A stretch of DNA of 64,000 nucleotides from Sitta carolinensis (taxonomy: Eukaryota > Chordata > Aves > Passeriformes > Sittidae): contig JAVUNC010000006.1 of assembly GCA_032173965.1 (NCBI GenBank), forward strand, positions 20,640,370 to 20,704,369, given 5' to 3'. Of this stretch, positions 1 to 11,850 are shown in pieces. The position numbers and the translations under genes are program-made. The notes below the pieces were generated by a model. It searched no databases. It saw nothing but the letters and a program-made list of their open reading frames with translations, and was not told the DNA's origin. Numbering within the stretch: position 1 is the stretch's first letter; every line of letters starts with the position of its first letter.

Positions 1-854
1 CATGGATACAGCTCAAAAAACTGAAGCATGTAAATCTAACATTTAACTGAGACAAGCAAACTAGGATTTAAAGCTTCCTAAACCAGGACTACTAAAAAAA
101 AAAATAAAACAAAATTTTAAAAAAAATCTCCAATTACTGTACCTTGGGAATGCTTTCGTTTAAGACATGCAGCATCTGATTTCTCCTTATATCCTCTCCA
201 TTTGAGCAAAGAAGGGAGGGAGAAGGGAGGGAGGTAGTAGAGAACTAAAAGTAAAAACACTGAGCTTCAAAGTAAAATTTTTAAAAGGGGTGTCATTTTT
301 TTTTTTCATTAGCATCACCATTTTGAGGAAAAAAAAATAGTCACGTTTTCTAGAAACAACTAAAATGTGTATATTAAAAACAACAAAAAAAACAACAACA
401 AGATTTTGTAGCAGGAGTGTCAGGTCCCAAACTCAATGTTTTTGTTTCTTTTTCCCCTAAGAGTGTAAGAGGATGGTTAAAAGTTAAGATTAGACAAAAC
501 CTCCTGCTGCCCCAGGACCCAGCAGAGTGAGGGACGTTCCACACTTGGGTCACCTGCCCAACAGCTCTGTCAGCAGGTGCAAATTAAATTTATTTATTTA
601 TTATATGCAGTTTATTGTTGCACATCACTTCTCTGGGGGAAGGAAAATCAGGCTCGGAGCTTCAGCACCCGGGGTTCCATGGAATAATTGAATTTAAAAT
701 ATTTTAGGATTATGTATTTTTTTAATTATTATTTATATTTTAGGATTATATATTTTTTTAAATTATTAAAAGGATATTAAAATCCTGTGGGATTGCAACC
801 CTCAGGAACGACGAACAAGGAAAGCAGAAGCAAAATTGCTTTTCATGGTAAAAT

Positions 855-1005
855 ACTGAACAGGCTGCTCAGAGAGGTTGTGGAATGAGCTGTTGGAGAT
901 ATTGAAAATCCCACAGGAAACACCCTGAGCATCCTGCCCTCATCAGATCCGTGGCTCTGAGCAGGGAGGACTGGAGCATCCCCAGAGATCCCTGCTGACC
1001 TGCAC
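855..1005 (+). mobile_element. CR1 LINE fragment (3' region)
   Basis: The plus strand carries diverged CR1 3' phrases in the expected order: CTGCTCAGAGAGGTTGTGGA, then GGAGATATTGAAAATCC, then GGCTCTGAGCAGGGAGGACTGGA and CCAGAGATCCCT. It is strongly diverged, so old, and non-coding. Confidence 0.7.
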
Positions 1006-1294
1006 AGCTCCCCAGCTCCAGGAACAGCATTTCCCATCTAAAGGTTAACTTAGCTGTGCCAAAAACCTGTATGAACTTTTCATGCAGTGAGGAAATACTA
1101 TCTGAAAGCTAAGACAAAAAATAATAATAAAAAAATCAGCTCTTCCAAATGCAATTTTCAGAGGTTTTGTGGCCTTGACCACACACTGAAATTCTGTAAG
1201 AAAAAAACCCAATAGAGTTCTGCTGTCTCAAAATCAATGCACTGAAATATTAATTCCGACTGACAGGATTTTTTTCCCCCCTGTATTTCTCTCA

Positions 1295-1490
1295 TGGAAT
1301 CACAGACTTGATCACAGGATATTTTCTGGCAGAGGGACTGCTGGGGTTCATCTGTTCCAATCCTCCTCACAGATCAGGATCAACTCGAAAGCCAGATCCA
1401 ATTTCAGGTCTGAATCAGGTTGCTTGGGTGATTTCCAGCTCAATTTTGAGCACCTCTCTGTGCCAATACAAAGGACTGTTCCTGCTCCTA
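1295..1490 (-). mobile_element. CR1 LINE fragment, diverged
   Basis: The plus strand reads as reversed CR1: an AATCACAG-type end, then GGGGTTCATCTGTTCCAATC, then CAGGTTGCTTGGGTGATTTC and AATTTTGAGCACCTCTCTG. It may be one insertion with the piece at 1745-1990, separated by diverged or inserted DNA. Confidence 0.55.
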
Positions 1491-1744
1491 CCTTCCTTTC
1501 ACATAAATAAAGCTTTCAGCTTCACTTCATCATCACAAAATGAATATACCTGAAAAATGTCACGGAGTAATGGATGATAAAAACTGAACTGGTCTTGGTT
1601 TATCTTACAACAGCCTGGATATGTCAGAAATCTCTGGATAATGCGGCTCCTTGGATGGGCTACTTCAGATAGGTCCTGAACTCACTTCAGATCCTAAATT
1701 TTCTGTCATTCTGTAAATTTTATTACAGATTAAATAATTATTCA

Positions 1745-1990
1745 CTGCTGCACAGGTGCCCCTCTCCAGCTCTCCTGGAGCCTCCTCCTGTCCAGGTGAG
1801 CACCCCCAGCTCTCCCAGCCTGCCTCCAGAGCTGGGCACAGAACTCCAGAGGGGTCTCACCAGAGCAGAGGGACAAATCCCCTCCCTGAGCTGCTGGCCA
1901 AGCTCCTTTTGACCACGGAGAGCCCCATTTCTGCATCCTGCCATTGTAGCAATAATTTATCTGATGCTCTGAAGGGCACCAGGCACCAAG
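1745..1990 (-). mobile_element. CR1 LINE fragment
   Basis: Reversed CR1 text: CTCTCCTGGAGCCTCCTCC, then AGCTGGGCACAGAACTCC followed by AGAGGGGTCTCACCAGAGC and CTGAGCTGCTGGCCAAGC. These match the part of avian CR1 several hundred bases before its 3' end. Confidence 0.75.
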
Positions 1991-4529
1991 AAGAGTCACT
2001 GGCACCATAAAAAGCTCATTTTGCCAGGCACGAAATCAAACACTGTGTAAGGATGAAAATCAAAATTTCCCAGTTGCTCAGCAAAGGGCTGATCTCCAGG
2101 CTGCCCCATGGCCAACAGAGTTTGGGAATCATTCACTGCAATCTGTGCTTTCTGCTTTTCAAGCTCCTTGTGCTCCCAAAAACCACAACACATCAGCGTG
2201 GCCATTATGTCATTTGGAGGCTGCACGTTGGAGACCCTTTTCCTGAATAATTCTGCATTTTCAGAGGAAGGATTGCTTAGATTAAGAGTTTAATAATGGG
2301 CCATTTATCCCTCCTATCACCACCAAAAGCTCTGGATGAAGCTTGGTTATTTCCTTGTTAACACGCTGCAATCCAGGAGCAGAATTAATAAATTTAATCA
2401 CTGCAGTAATTCTGAGTACAAAGGGACAGGTAGAGCAGCTTGTATTAATTTTGCTGAGGATTCAGAGGATGTGGCCAGTTTTTCAACCCTCACAATGCTT
2501 TATCAGAGCACTGGGAACAGTCACTTTGCTTCCCCATGGATATTTACAGATTTATTTCAACTTTCACTGCTCATAAATAACAGGTACCTGTCAACCTTCA
2601 TGGCACCAAAAACTGCTTCATGCAGGATGCAATTACAACAAATGGGAGCATTTAGGAAATTTAGAAACTGAATTCAGCTAATAATATTCATTTCACCAGC
2701 AATAATGCCAGTTGCAGAGCTTCTCCCAGCGCCACTGCAGATGGCAACTGTGGATGTCAGAGGATCCAAAAGGCACTGAGAGGCAAATCAGAGTGACAAA
2801 TTCACTTTTCACACATTGCCAGCTGGAATTGTCCTGCAACTCTCCTCTTCCTACCAAAAAACCCCTGTTCAAACCTACTGGTGAGACTTGACATATATTC
2901 CAGTGGAGTGGTGCCATACATAGCTCGGGGTTTTTTGTTTGGTTTTGGGGTTTTTTTGTTGTTGGGGTTTTTTTGCCTTTTTTAGCTTTGGTTTTAGAGA
3001 AGGCACTGGTGCCTGAATTTGGGGTTTCTTTTTCTGATCTTGTATGTTTTCATAAATATCAGTGGTCACATCTTGCTCATCACTCTCCCCAGTCCACTCA
3101 ATGCCAAATCTGAAAATTTCTGTTCCAGAGACCAGACTTTATCTGAAAAAAACCCAACCCTGATCTCTGTGAAATAAGAGAAGAATCTCTTATTTAGAAC
3201 TCTACCAGAAGAATCCAAGTACCACTGAAACCATCCTTCCTTCCATCCAAAATTAAACTACCAAAGGCTGGGAGCACTCAGGAACCACAAAGCTTTGCCT
3301 TCCATGTAAAAAACCATAAATCCCTGCCACTACCAACCCAGAGCTTTGTGCCTGTGGGACAATAAATCAGAAATACAGGTGGAATGCCTCCCAGAAGGAT
3401 GTTTGTACAGGCACAGGGCTGGGGCTCAGGGGTCACTCCACTCCAGGCACCTTTTTGACAGAGCTGTTGAAGCAGAAAATTGTTCTGCAGCCTTGGCCAG
3501 GTGAAAAGAACTTTTAAAGTAGCACAAATAGGGAAAAAAAAAATTTCAAAAAGTCCTCACCAGTTCTAAAGGAGAGTTAGAAACTCTCTGCAATGCTGAA
3601 AAAACTCCTCAAATCAACCACTGACACTTTGGTTTTCCTTCCAGTAATTACAGAATTATCCTGAGTATTGCTGGGCTTCCAATTTATTGCCAAGGGTTCA
3701 CTTGTGTGGTCGTGCAGCTCACACAGAAGAACTCGTGGGGAAAACACAGCCATTCCTACACTGTGGAACTGCTCTGCACAAAGCTGCACTTGGAAAATGA
3801 AGTTTCTTTTGTAAAGAACAGCACAACCCAATCCCTGCTAAAATATCTTGAGCCCTCTGTACTTGCAGTTTGTAGATTGTTCAAGCAAGTGACAGGCAAA
3901 ACTCTGAAGGGCAAAAAACACTGAATTTTTGCTGTGAAATGCCTGCTCTGAGCAATCAATTCAACTGTGTACATTAAATAACAGAGCAGTAATTTCAGAA
4001 ATCTGTTTGTAAAATCGTTCCATGCAGCAGACCAAGATTCCCATCAACCCTACCTGAACATCCTCAGCCTGCTGGTTAAAATGCAAGGACCTCCCCAACA
4101 GAATGAATGCCCAAGATTTACTGCAGCTGCAAACTAATAAATCCAGCCTGAATAAAAATGGAAAATGGAATGTGATCTGTAAAAATGACCCTGCTCCCTT
4201 TAGGGCAGAATTAGGGATGCTGGCCAGAGCTATGAGCCAGCTTGCCTTTGGACACTGACTCCTCTTGTGGAGGAGTGGGAAGTGGGATTGCAAACACAAT
4301 TAAAAGATATCAGACACTATGGGAACAAGATGTTTCTCCACAACTCTCATTTTTACAGCACTCCCCCAAAGGTGCTGCAGCAGGAAATCCCACACTGGAA
4401 AACTGGAGAACAAACTGATGCTCCCCACTTCACAGGATGAAAAAAACCAAAGCAGATCACATTCTTACATAGGAAAAGCAGACCCCAAGCATCCAAAAAA
4501 CCGAATTATAGTGATCTGAACAATCTTAC

Positions 4530-4703
4530 CCTCCTTCCCATCAACAGGTTTGGATATTTCCATGTCAAAGCTCTCCTGCAGCTGCTGGCCTTTGAAGCGG
4601 TTGAGATGCTCCTGTTCTATTAAGTTACTTTCCTCCTCTTCCAGAGGTTGCCAAGTGCCATCAATAAACCACTGTCCACGCATTACAGGGATCTTTTCTG
4701 TTT
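4530..4703 (-). CDS. DDHD1: DDHD1 exon 2 (codons 232-289)
   Basis: This is the second coding exon of DDHD1, 174 nt long and phase 1 at both ends, so it preserves frame with exon 1. Its two leading bases AA complete the C left by exon 1 to give Q232, and the join then reads YWN-QTEKIPV-MRGQWFIDG. The rest includes TWQPLEEEESNLIEQEHL and ends SKPVDGKE plus one base. The acceptor on the minus strand is a long T tract followed by TAG (AG at 4704-4705); the donor is G|GTAAGATTG (4521-4529). The RGQWFIDGTWQPL segment is nearly identical to vertebrate DDHD1 and contains the aromatic residues of the WWE-like N-terminal region. The first ATG in this exon (4681-4683) is internal, not a start. If the family pattern holds, the next exon begins with the remainder of an Ala codon (AVHSF), and it is not in this window. 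Confidence 0.96.
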
Positions 4704-4849
4704 CTAAAAAAAAAACAACACAAAAGAGGGGTTTTTTTACTCAATAAGTCACAAACTGAGAGCAGGAAATAAGAGTGTAACCTGCAAACCTGAGCTAACG
4801 AGGGTGGATTTTCCAATTGGGTGTGTGGATGTGAGAGAGAGGGACAGAA

Positions 4850-5000
4850 AAACAGAATTCCAGGAGGGGTTGGGCTGGAAGAGACCTGAAAATGCACCCA
4901 GTGGCACCCTTGCCATGAGAAGGACACCCTCCACTGTCCCAGGGTGCTCCAAGCCCTGCCCAACCCAGCCTTGGACACTGCCAGGGCATTTCCAACAACC
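4850..5000 (-). mobile_element. CR1 LINE 3' fragment in DDHD1 intron 1
   Basis: Reversed CR1 3' end: GGGTTGGGCTGGAAGAGACC, then GCCATGAGAAGGACACCC, then GGGTGCTCCAAGCCCTGCC and CCTTGGACACTGCCAGGG. It lies about 150 bases upstream of exon 2 in the sense of the gene. Confidence 0.85.
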
Positions 5001-7451
5001 CAAATTACACAGCAATTTGCATAAATGGTGGTATTTAAAAATGCAAGTTTGTGTGGGTTTTTTTTGTTTTTTTGGTTGTTTTTTTTTTAATTAAAATCAT
5101 TGTTTTACTGAGGGCTGGTTTTGGTTACTGCTGTTCTTGTTTCAGTTTCAGTTCTCCAAAGTGGGGGCTCAGCATTTGCTGTGCATGTGGCAATGGAGAG
5201 ATCTCTTAAAAAAATATAACTTGGTGCTCATTCTGTACCAAACTCTGCTTAATTGCTGCCCACATTAACCACAGAGAGCAAAGAAATCCCCTTTTACACC
5301 CATCCCTGCAAGCAAGCTGGGACAGTGACATCCACTGGAACTCAGCTTTGAACTTCTCCTCCTAAAGCTGAAAATTAAAGGAGAAATGAGGTGTGTGCCT
5401 GTGCCCCACAAGCCTCAAAGATCCCAAATCCAAGTTCTCATGGGATTAACACGGATTTCAAAAGCAAATAGCCTGTGTGTGTTATACTGACCACAAAGGT
5501 TCAGCTCTACAAAGCAAATAAGAACTCGACCACAAACAAAGCCTTAAAATAAAAGGAGATGAGGGGAAAAAAAAAAAACAAACCAGGCTTCACTGCAAGA
5601 TCTGTTCTAGATCTAGAGTGTGGAAAAAAAAAAAAAAAAAGCTGGTAAGGACAAATTGGGAAATAAACAATAGATGCAAACACGCTGTAAATGAAATTCA
5701 GGTGCAAATGAAACATGACCCAATAGATTTTGGAGCTCCTGAGCACAGAGGGGATCTCTGATCTGTCACCAGAGCTGGGTGAGGTGACCCAGTGGTTTTT
5801 AGCCTGGTCCCAAAGCTCTGTGAGCACAAGCAGTGGCTCAGCTCCCAAAACCCCTGTGCTGCAGACACACCACAAGTGCTTGCCATGCCCAAAAATTAAT
5901 TTCCAACCAGCTGCTGGCAGATGAGACCACGACAGAGAGCTGCAAACAACTCCACAATTTACTCAGCACCTCTAAACTCCTGTGAATTTCTCATCCCTTG
6001 GAGCACTGAATGTACAAGCCAGGGAAATAAAAGGAAAATCACCTCGAAATAATCTCCCCAAGTGACACTCCAAAGGCACTTTGGAAACCTTTGGTGTCAC
6101 ATTTTTGCAGGCAAAGAGTTTCCACAGCTCTCACCTTTGTGGCACAAGGAGGGCACCCAGGGGTGATGGCACCTTGAGGTTGGTGCTGCCAGAACTGGCA
6201 ATAAATAAAAAATTCAATAAAGGAATGGAATAAAGGAGCTTTATTGAACGAAATCCAATAAAGGAGCCCAGATTGCCACTGAACTTCTCTCACCTGGCTC
6301 TGCCTGAGCTCTCCTGAGTGGGAATCCTGCAGAACAGCCCCTCAGTGCACAGCTGGCAGGAAAACCTCCCAAAATTACAGCTCAGAGCATCCCCAGCTCC
6401 CCCATCCCAGCTTCCCAGAGATCCCAGCTTCCTCCCCAGGCACTGGACCTGCTGGTTCCCCCCTCCCCAAGCCCTCCCTGAAGCTCTGCCCCTGTAGAAC
6501 ACCCTCAACCCAGCTCCTGTGGCCTGACCAACACTCAAAAGTAGTGCAAGACCCAGTTCTGTCTTTTTTTTTTTTCCCTGTCTTTCTGCTGTTTGCCCTC
6601 CTAAAATAGCTGCTCCAGGCAGGAGAAAATTTGTTGTGTGCTGAATTCCTGAGGCTCTGGGTGTTCATGATCCATCAGCTTGAAGAAAGAGGTTGGAGTG
6701 GTCTAAGGGGATGGATGGGTAGTGGAAATTAATCCTTGAAAATGTCAAAAAACCCCAAAGTTCTGAGTGGCTGTAAAATACACAAACCCACCAATATTCC
6801 ATGAAAATTCAACTTTGCAGTCCCCATCCCACCAGAGGAGGGTGAAAGGTGAATACTCAGGTTTCATGAAGTGAGAGTTAACCACAGCAGTGTCAATTCT
6901 TAAAATTGACAAATCCCTCACCTCTGCTGTATTCCCAGACATTTTCCACCTGTCAGAAATCCCCCTTTTCCATCCCCTGCACACAGAGCCAGCCAGGCTG
7001 CCCTCCCAGACAAAGCTCTGCCTGTAGGAAGAAGGGAAATGTGAGGGAGATAAAGGCTCCCATTGTGGCTGCAGCTGTTAATCCTCACTGGGAAAAGCTG
7101 GGAGCAATTCCTTAATTCTGGACTAAGCAGTCTGATGAGGCTCCCTTCACTCACTCCACAGGCAGGGGAATGTGTTTTTTTTTTAATAATAATCATATTA
7201 ATACTATTTTGTACCCCAAACTAAGTGAATGCAAGACACCTCTTTTGCAGTTTTGAAGGGCTTCAAGCTTTTCACGTGGGAATTTCCACCTACAGAATTT
7301 TAAAATTCTAACCATCAAGTATTAAAATAAATATTTTCAGGCTCTTTTTGCCAGAGAGAAACTTTGCCAGAGTGGTTCCTTACAGGAGCAGCCTGGAGCA
7401 CTCAACAGCAGCTCTCAAACATAACCTGAGCCCTTCCCACAAAGGCTCAGC

Positions 7452-7640
7452 CAGGAAAAAATCCTGTTTGAAACAAGAAAAAAAATAACAGAAAATCTCT
7501 GCAGAACAGTTGAGTTCGGGAATAAATTAATATATCTGGCTCTGGGAAAAAAAACCTGTTTGAAACAAGAAAAAATTTAACAGAAAATCTCTGCAGAACA
7601 GTTGAGTTCAGGAATAAATTGATATATCTGGCTCTGGAAA
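7452..7640. repeat. 92-bp tandem duplication
   Basis: CCTGTTTGAAACAAG at 7463 recurs at 7555, and the two 92-bp units match almost throughout, up to TATATCTGGCTCTGG. The near identity suggests a recent duplication inside DDHD1 intron 1. Confidence 0.9.
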
Positions 7641-7836
7641 GGGTGTTTATATGCAAATATAAATTATTTTCAGACCCAAAGACAATTATGGAGGTTTGAA
7701 AAATCTGAGGGAGGCAATACTGTCCTCCAGCTCTGTGGGATTTTTGGGAGGACCAAGGAATTGCTTTTTTTTTTTTTTCTCCCCATCCCCTCCTTTAAGC
7801 AGTTGCACATCCTCAGAGCAGCCAACAACCACCTGA

Positions 7837-7910
7837 CCACCACAAACTGCTTTTATTTCCTGACCCACAAACTGCTTTTATTTCCTGACCCACAAACTGC
7901 TTTTATTTCC
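7837..7910. repeat. 25-bp unit in three tandem copies
   Basis: The unit ACAAACTGCTTTTATTTCC with a TGACCC linker occurs three times in a row (7861-7885 and 7886-7910 are exact, with a slightly different first copy). Confidence 0.9.
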
Positions 7911-8779
7911 CATCACGAGCTGGGGGGCCAGGTTTGAATGCTTTGAAATGAGCTACAGGAAAACCTCAAGAGAAAACCACTGGAAGGAGGAGGAAGCCAG
8001 AAAATGACATTTCCTGCCACCAGCAGCAGGGTTTGGCTCTCAGAAAACTCAATATGGGTCCATGGTGCCATTTCAGCACCCAATTTCACCCATTTTTTTA
8101 GCACTCACTTATCCACCTTCAATAAATTCATTCCTGTCTTGCACACTCAGATATTTCAGAAAGCTTAAACTACATTCTTTCTTTTTTATGGCAGAGTTAA
8201 AGACACTGGAATTACATCCTGTTGTAATTTAATATTTTTTTTTTTTTTGTCAATTCAGAATTCCAAATCTACAACATGAAGTGTAATTTATCCTTATCCC
8301 AGCAATCTCAATCCCTAGGAAAGGATTTGCCTTGATTTTTTTACTGCCTTAAGTCTTACTCCATATAATCTGCAGCTGGCACTGCTTCAGACTGAAAGAT
8401 ATCAACATATTTGACTGGTTATATACTTTCCATGGCTTATTTATAAAAGAATTTCTAAATAAATCTGAATGCTGCAGATTAAAAGTCGATGAAAACCACT
8501 TAATTTTAATTAGTCACACGTATTTTACCACTTTTAGAGGAAATCAGTTTAAGAGATTTACTCTGCAACAAAGGATTTATTTATTTTTGCACAAATGGGT
8601 CTTTTTTCCCCCCCCCCAAAAAAAATCCAAAGAATAAAAGAATACAAGTGCTGTAATTAATGGTGTGATAAGAACATGAGTGATTTGCATTATGATAATC
8701 ACCAAGGCCCTCTGAATAACGAGGATTAATTAATTAAAATAAAAGCTGTATGCAACACACAAACTACTGCACATGGTCT

Positions 8780-8816
8780 ATGTGTGTGTATATATATATA
8801 TATGCTTATATATATA
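8780..8816. repeat. (TG)n/(TA)n microsatellite
   Basis: A short TGTGTGTG run passes into an alternating TA run with one interruption. Confidence 0.9.
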
Positions 8817-10566
8817 AAAACCCCAGCTACTCCTTGAAGATCTTCAAAACTCTGTGATCACATCCAACATAAATTGGAATAAAATTCTGGCTAATCCACC
8901 ACAACAAAGTCATAACTGAGCAGAATTTACCTCGATTTCCCTTCTAACACATCAATTCCATCACTCACCCACCACGCTGCTGGGCAGGGCAGGTTATTTA
9001 AATTTCAATTTGGCACAGCTCAAACCAGCCTTTCTCACCTGCCTTGATTCAGGACCAGGAAACTGTGACAAAAACTGAGATAAGCCAGAGGAAAAAGCTC
9101 CAGTGTGCAGCCAGCCCTCCCAAGACACTTATGATGATTTACCCACAAATGAGATCTAAAAGGTTAATAGAATATTCAGAGGCTCAGAAATTTAAATTAA
9201 AGCTGCTGCTTTGCTCAAATTGATAATTCCCAGCTCTCCAAGGCCAAAGCCAAGAAGTTAGGCAAGGAACACAAGCTTTTAAAACACCACCAGGTCGAGA
9301 TGCTTTTCAGTGTGGTGATTTCAGCTTTCTGCTTTTTGGTGTTGTAACATTTCCTTAAATTTGATTTCCTTCTTACAACGGTGGCAAACAATTTGCAGCA
9401 CGTGAGAATAATATCAGCACAAGCTGAAGGCAGCTTTGAGGCTACAAATGTGACATCTCAAACGTTTAAACTCTTTATCAGTTAAATAATTAAGTGCTCA
9501 TACATTTACCAGAGACCTGGCCTGAAACTCTTCCAGGGATGGGGCACTCACACTTCTCTGGGCAACCTGAGGCAGTTCCTTTGTAAATATATTTATATAT
9601 TCTATATAAATATGAGTAAATAAATAAAAATATATTCCAGAATAACACTGAGGGTGCTGTTAGAGAATTAAAAAAAAAAAAAATTGTTATCTATTATTAT
9701 ATCAAGCCTAAAATCATGTTCTGGGTATATTTCATCAGGAACTTTAGTGACAGGACAAGGAGCTATGAGTTCAAACTGAAAGAAGTGGAATTTAGTTAAG
9801 GATGAAATTCTTGTCTGGGAGGATGGTGGTGTTGTAATAAAATAGCCCCAAACTAAAATTGCATTATTTCATGTTTGCTACCTAGCATAACACACTTAAG
9901 CTTTTTTTTTTAAAAAAAAAAAAAGGAAAAAATTCTAACACTGCACACCTTCCTGGGTTATTTCAGAACACAGCAGACTTTTAAATAAATGGAACCACTT
10001 GTTCACCCAGCCTGGTGTGACCTCCCTTGGCTCAACCCCAAACACTGGGACCTGTCCTGCTCTCCCAAAAGGAACAAACCCTGCAGAGGAGTTCAAGGGC
10101 AAAGCCTCAGAAAACTTCAGAGGGACACAAACTTAAGAGCCTGTGACTGAGCTGAAAAGAGATTCCATTCACTGAGCACCACAAATCATCATTTTGAAGC
10201 AGTTTGTAAATTCCGGGTGTGTGTTATGTTTGAGTTTCATGGAGATCTAAGGACTTCCACAGGAGACTGGCACAGGTGGGATTTTCTTTGCAGAGCAGCC
10301 AAACCTGTGAGCCTCAGTGCTCCAGAGCTGGAATGCTCTGCTGCAAACATGGAATTGCCTCAGATTTACCAAGACTGCCTGAAATAGTCCAGCAACAGCC
10401 TAAAACTGTTTTTCCCTGAACTGTTTTTAATCCATTTTCACTACGAATGGAGCACTCAGCAATGAGAGGCTGCTCTTGGGGGCTGCTTCCAGTCCAACAC
10501 AGAAGGAACTCCATAAAAAGTGAGAATGTGCTCCAAAGTCATCCATGCTGTCGATCATCCCAAAAC

Positions 10567-10765
10567 ACTGAATCACACAATAGGTTGGGAAATTCAAGAT
10601 CATTTTGTTTCACCCCCTGCCATGGCAGGGACGCCTCCCACTGTCCCAGGCTGCTCCAAGCCCTGTCCAGCCTGGCCTTGGACACTTCCAGGGATTCACA
10701 GCTTCTCCTGGCAACAGTTTTAGTTTCTTTCACTGTAAAATTCTCTGCCTGGGATCCCCCTTGCA
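10567..10765 (-). mobile_element. CR1 LINE 3' fragment in DDHD1 intron 1
   Basis: Reversed CR1 3' end: AATCACACAATAGGTTGGG, then CCCCTGCCATGGCAGGGACG, then CAGGCTGCTCCAAGCCCTG and CCTTGGACACTTCCAGGGAT. Confidence 0.85.
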
Positions 10766-11697
10766 CCTCTGTTCCATCACCGCGGTGCTCACTAATCCTG
10801 CTATTCACATTTATTTATCTGTGGAGTTTCTCCTCTCCAGCTCCACACCAGGCACAGCCACTCACACAGATCACATCACACCAGTGACCTTTCCTCTGGC
10901 CAACACTCAAACCACTCCTTCACCCTCTCAGAAATCTCTGAGACGACTGCTCCTGCTTCTTATTTTAATTTCTTGCTCTTTTGCAGATTTATTATTTTTT
11001 TTTTTTTCCATCCAGGCCTTGTGCTCACTAACTGGCACAGTGTCAGCTCTTACACATCCTCGGCTCCTCTGAGAGCTCTGGACAAGGTCTCTGCTCTCAG
11101 TGTTCTTTTTCCCTAGAAGAGTATCACACACACAAAAATCCACCTGTCATCAGTCCTTAATCCAACCCTGTCTCCTCCAAGTTAAATCCCATCCTATTCC
11201 TTTCATCTCAACACTGTCCAATCCATATTCAAGCCTGAATTTAGTCAGAGCAGAACTCCTGAGCCTCCTCATCCCACAAACACCTCCTGCAGCCACACTT
11301 ACAGCAGCAAACACCCCCTCACCCACAGCTTGTAATCTAAATATTCCCAACATCTCTGCCTTCCTCCTTGTGGACCAAACCCAGCAGGAAAAGTGCTGGA
11401 CCACACCAAAGGACAAGCACAACTTCCCAAGCCACGTCCATCCTCAGCCACTCTGCTGCAGCTGAAGAATTAGTTTGGTCCCATTAAAAGGAGAAAGCCA
11501 ACAGATTAATTTTGCTTAAATAAAAGATAAAAGCTAAGGGCAGGGAAGAAACTTGCCCTCAGAGACACATCCCACGTGCTGCCACCTCAGCCCTGAATAA
11601 AAGCATCCCAAAAATCCCAAGCTCTCTCTAGTGAGAAAAGAAACACAAACCCATAAACACTGCAAATCTGAAAGTTCTTTCATCTAGGTGTGTTAGG

Positions 11698-11850
11698 TCA
11701 CAGAATCCCAGGGTGGTTTGGGTTGGGAAGAACCTTAAAGCCCATCCCATTCCAACCCCTGCCATGGGCAGGGACACCTTCCACCACCCCAGGCTGCTCC
11801 AAGCCCTGCCCAGGAACACTGCCAGGCCTTTTGGTCAGGAAGGAATTGGC
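11698..11850 (-). mobile_element. CR1 LINE 3' fragment in DDHD1 intron 1
   Basis: Begins with the reversed 3' terminus TCACAGAATCCCAGGGTGG, then TTGGGTTGGGAAGAACCTT and GCCATGGGCAGGGACACC, then CAGGCTGCTCCAAGCCCTG. It is truncated after about 150 bases. Confidence 0.87.

Larger units (their letters stand above)
1..4529 (-). other. DDHD1: DDHD1 intron 2 (partial, runs off left edge)
   Basis: Sequence downstream of the exon 2 donor. I looked on the minus strand for the next expected DDHD1 block (AVHSFKLSRNHVDWHSVDEVYLYS-like) and did not find it, so the intron is at least 4.5 kb. It contains a plus-orientation CR1 piece at about 855 and minus-orientation CR1 pieces at about 1295-1490 and 1745-1990. 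Otherwise it is AT-rich with a G/T-rich simple stretch at 2925-2995. Confidence 0.85.

Noticed and set aside
1..4529. DDHD1 exon 3
   Set aside because: I looked for the conserved AVHSFKLSRNHVDWHSVDE-like block on the minus strand and found no match, so it is taken to lie outside the window.
4465..4683. Start of an independent small gene at the ATG in exon 2
   Set aside because: The ATG is an internal Met of DDHD1 (IPV-M-RGQW); sequence upstream of it is in frame back to a splice acceptor.
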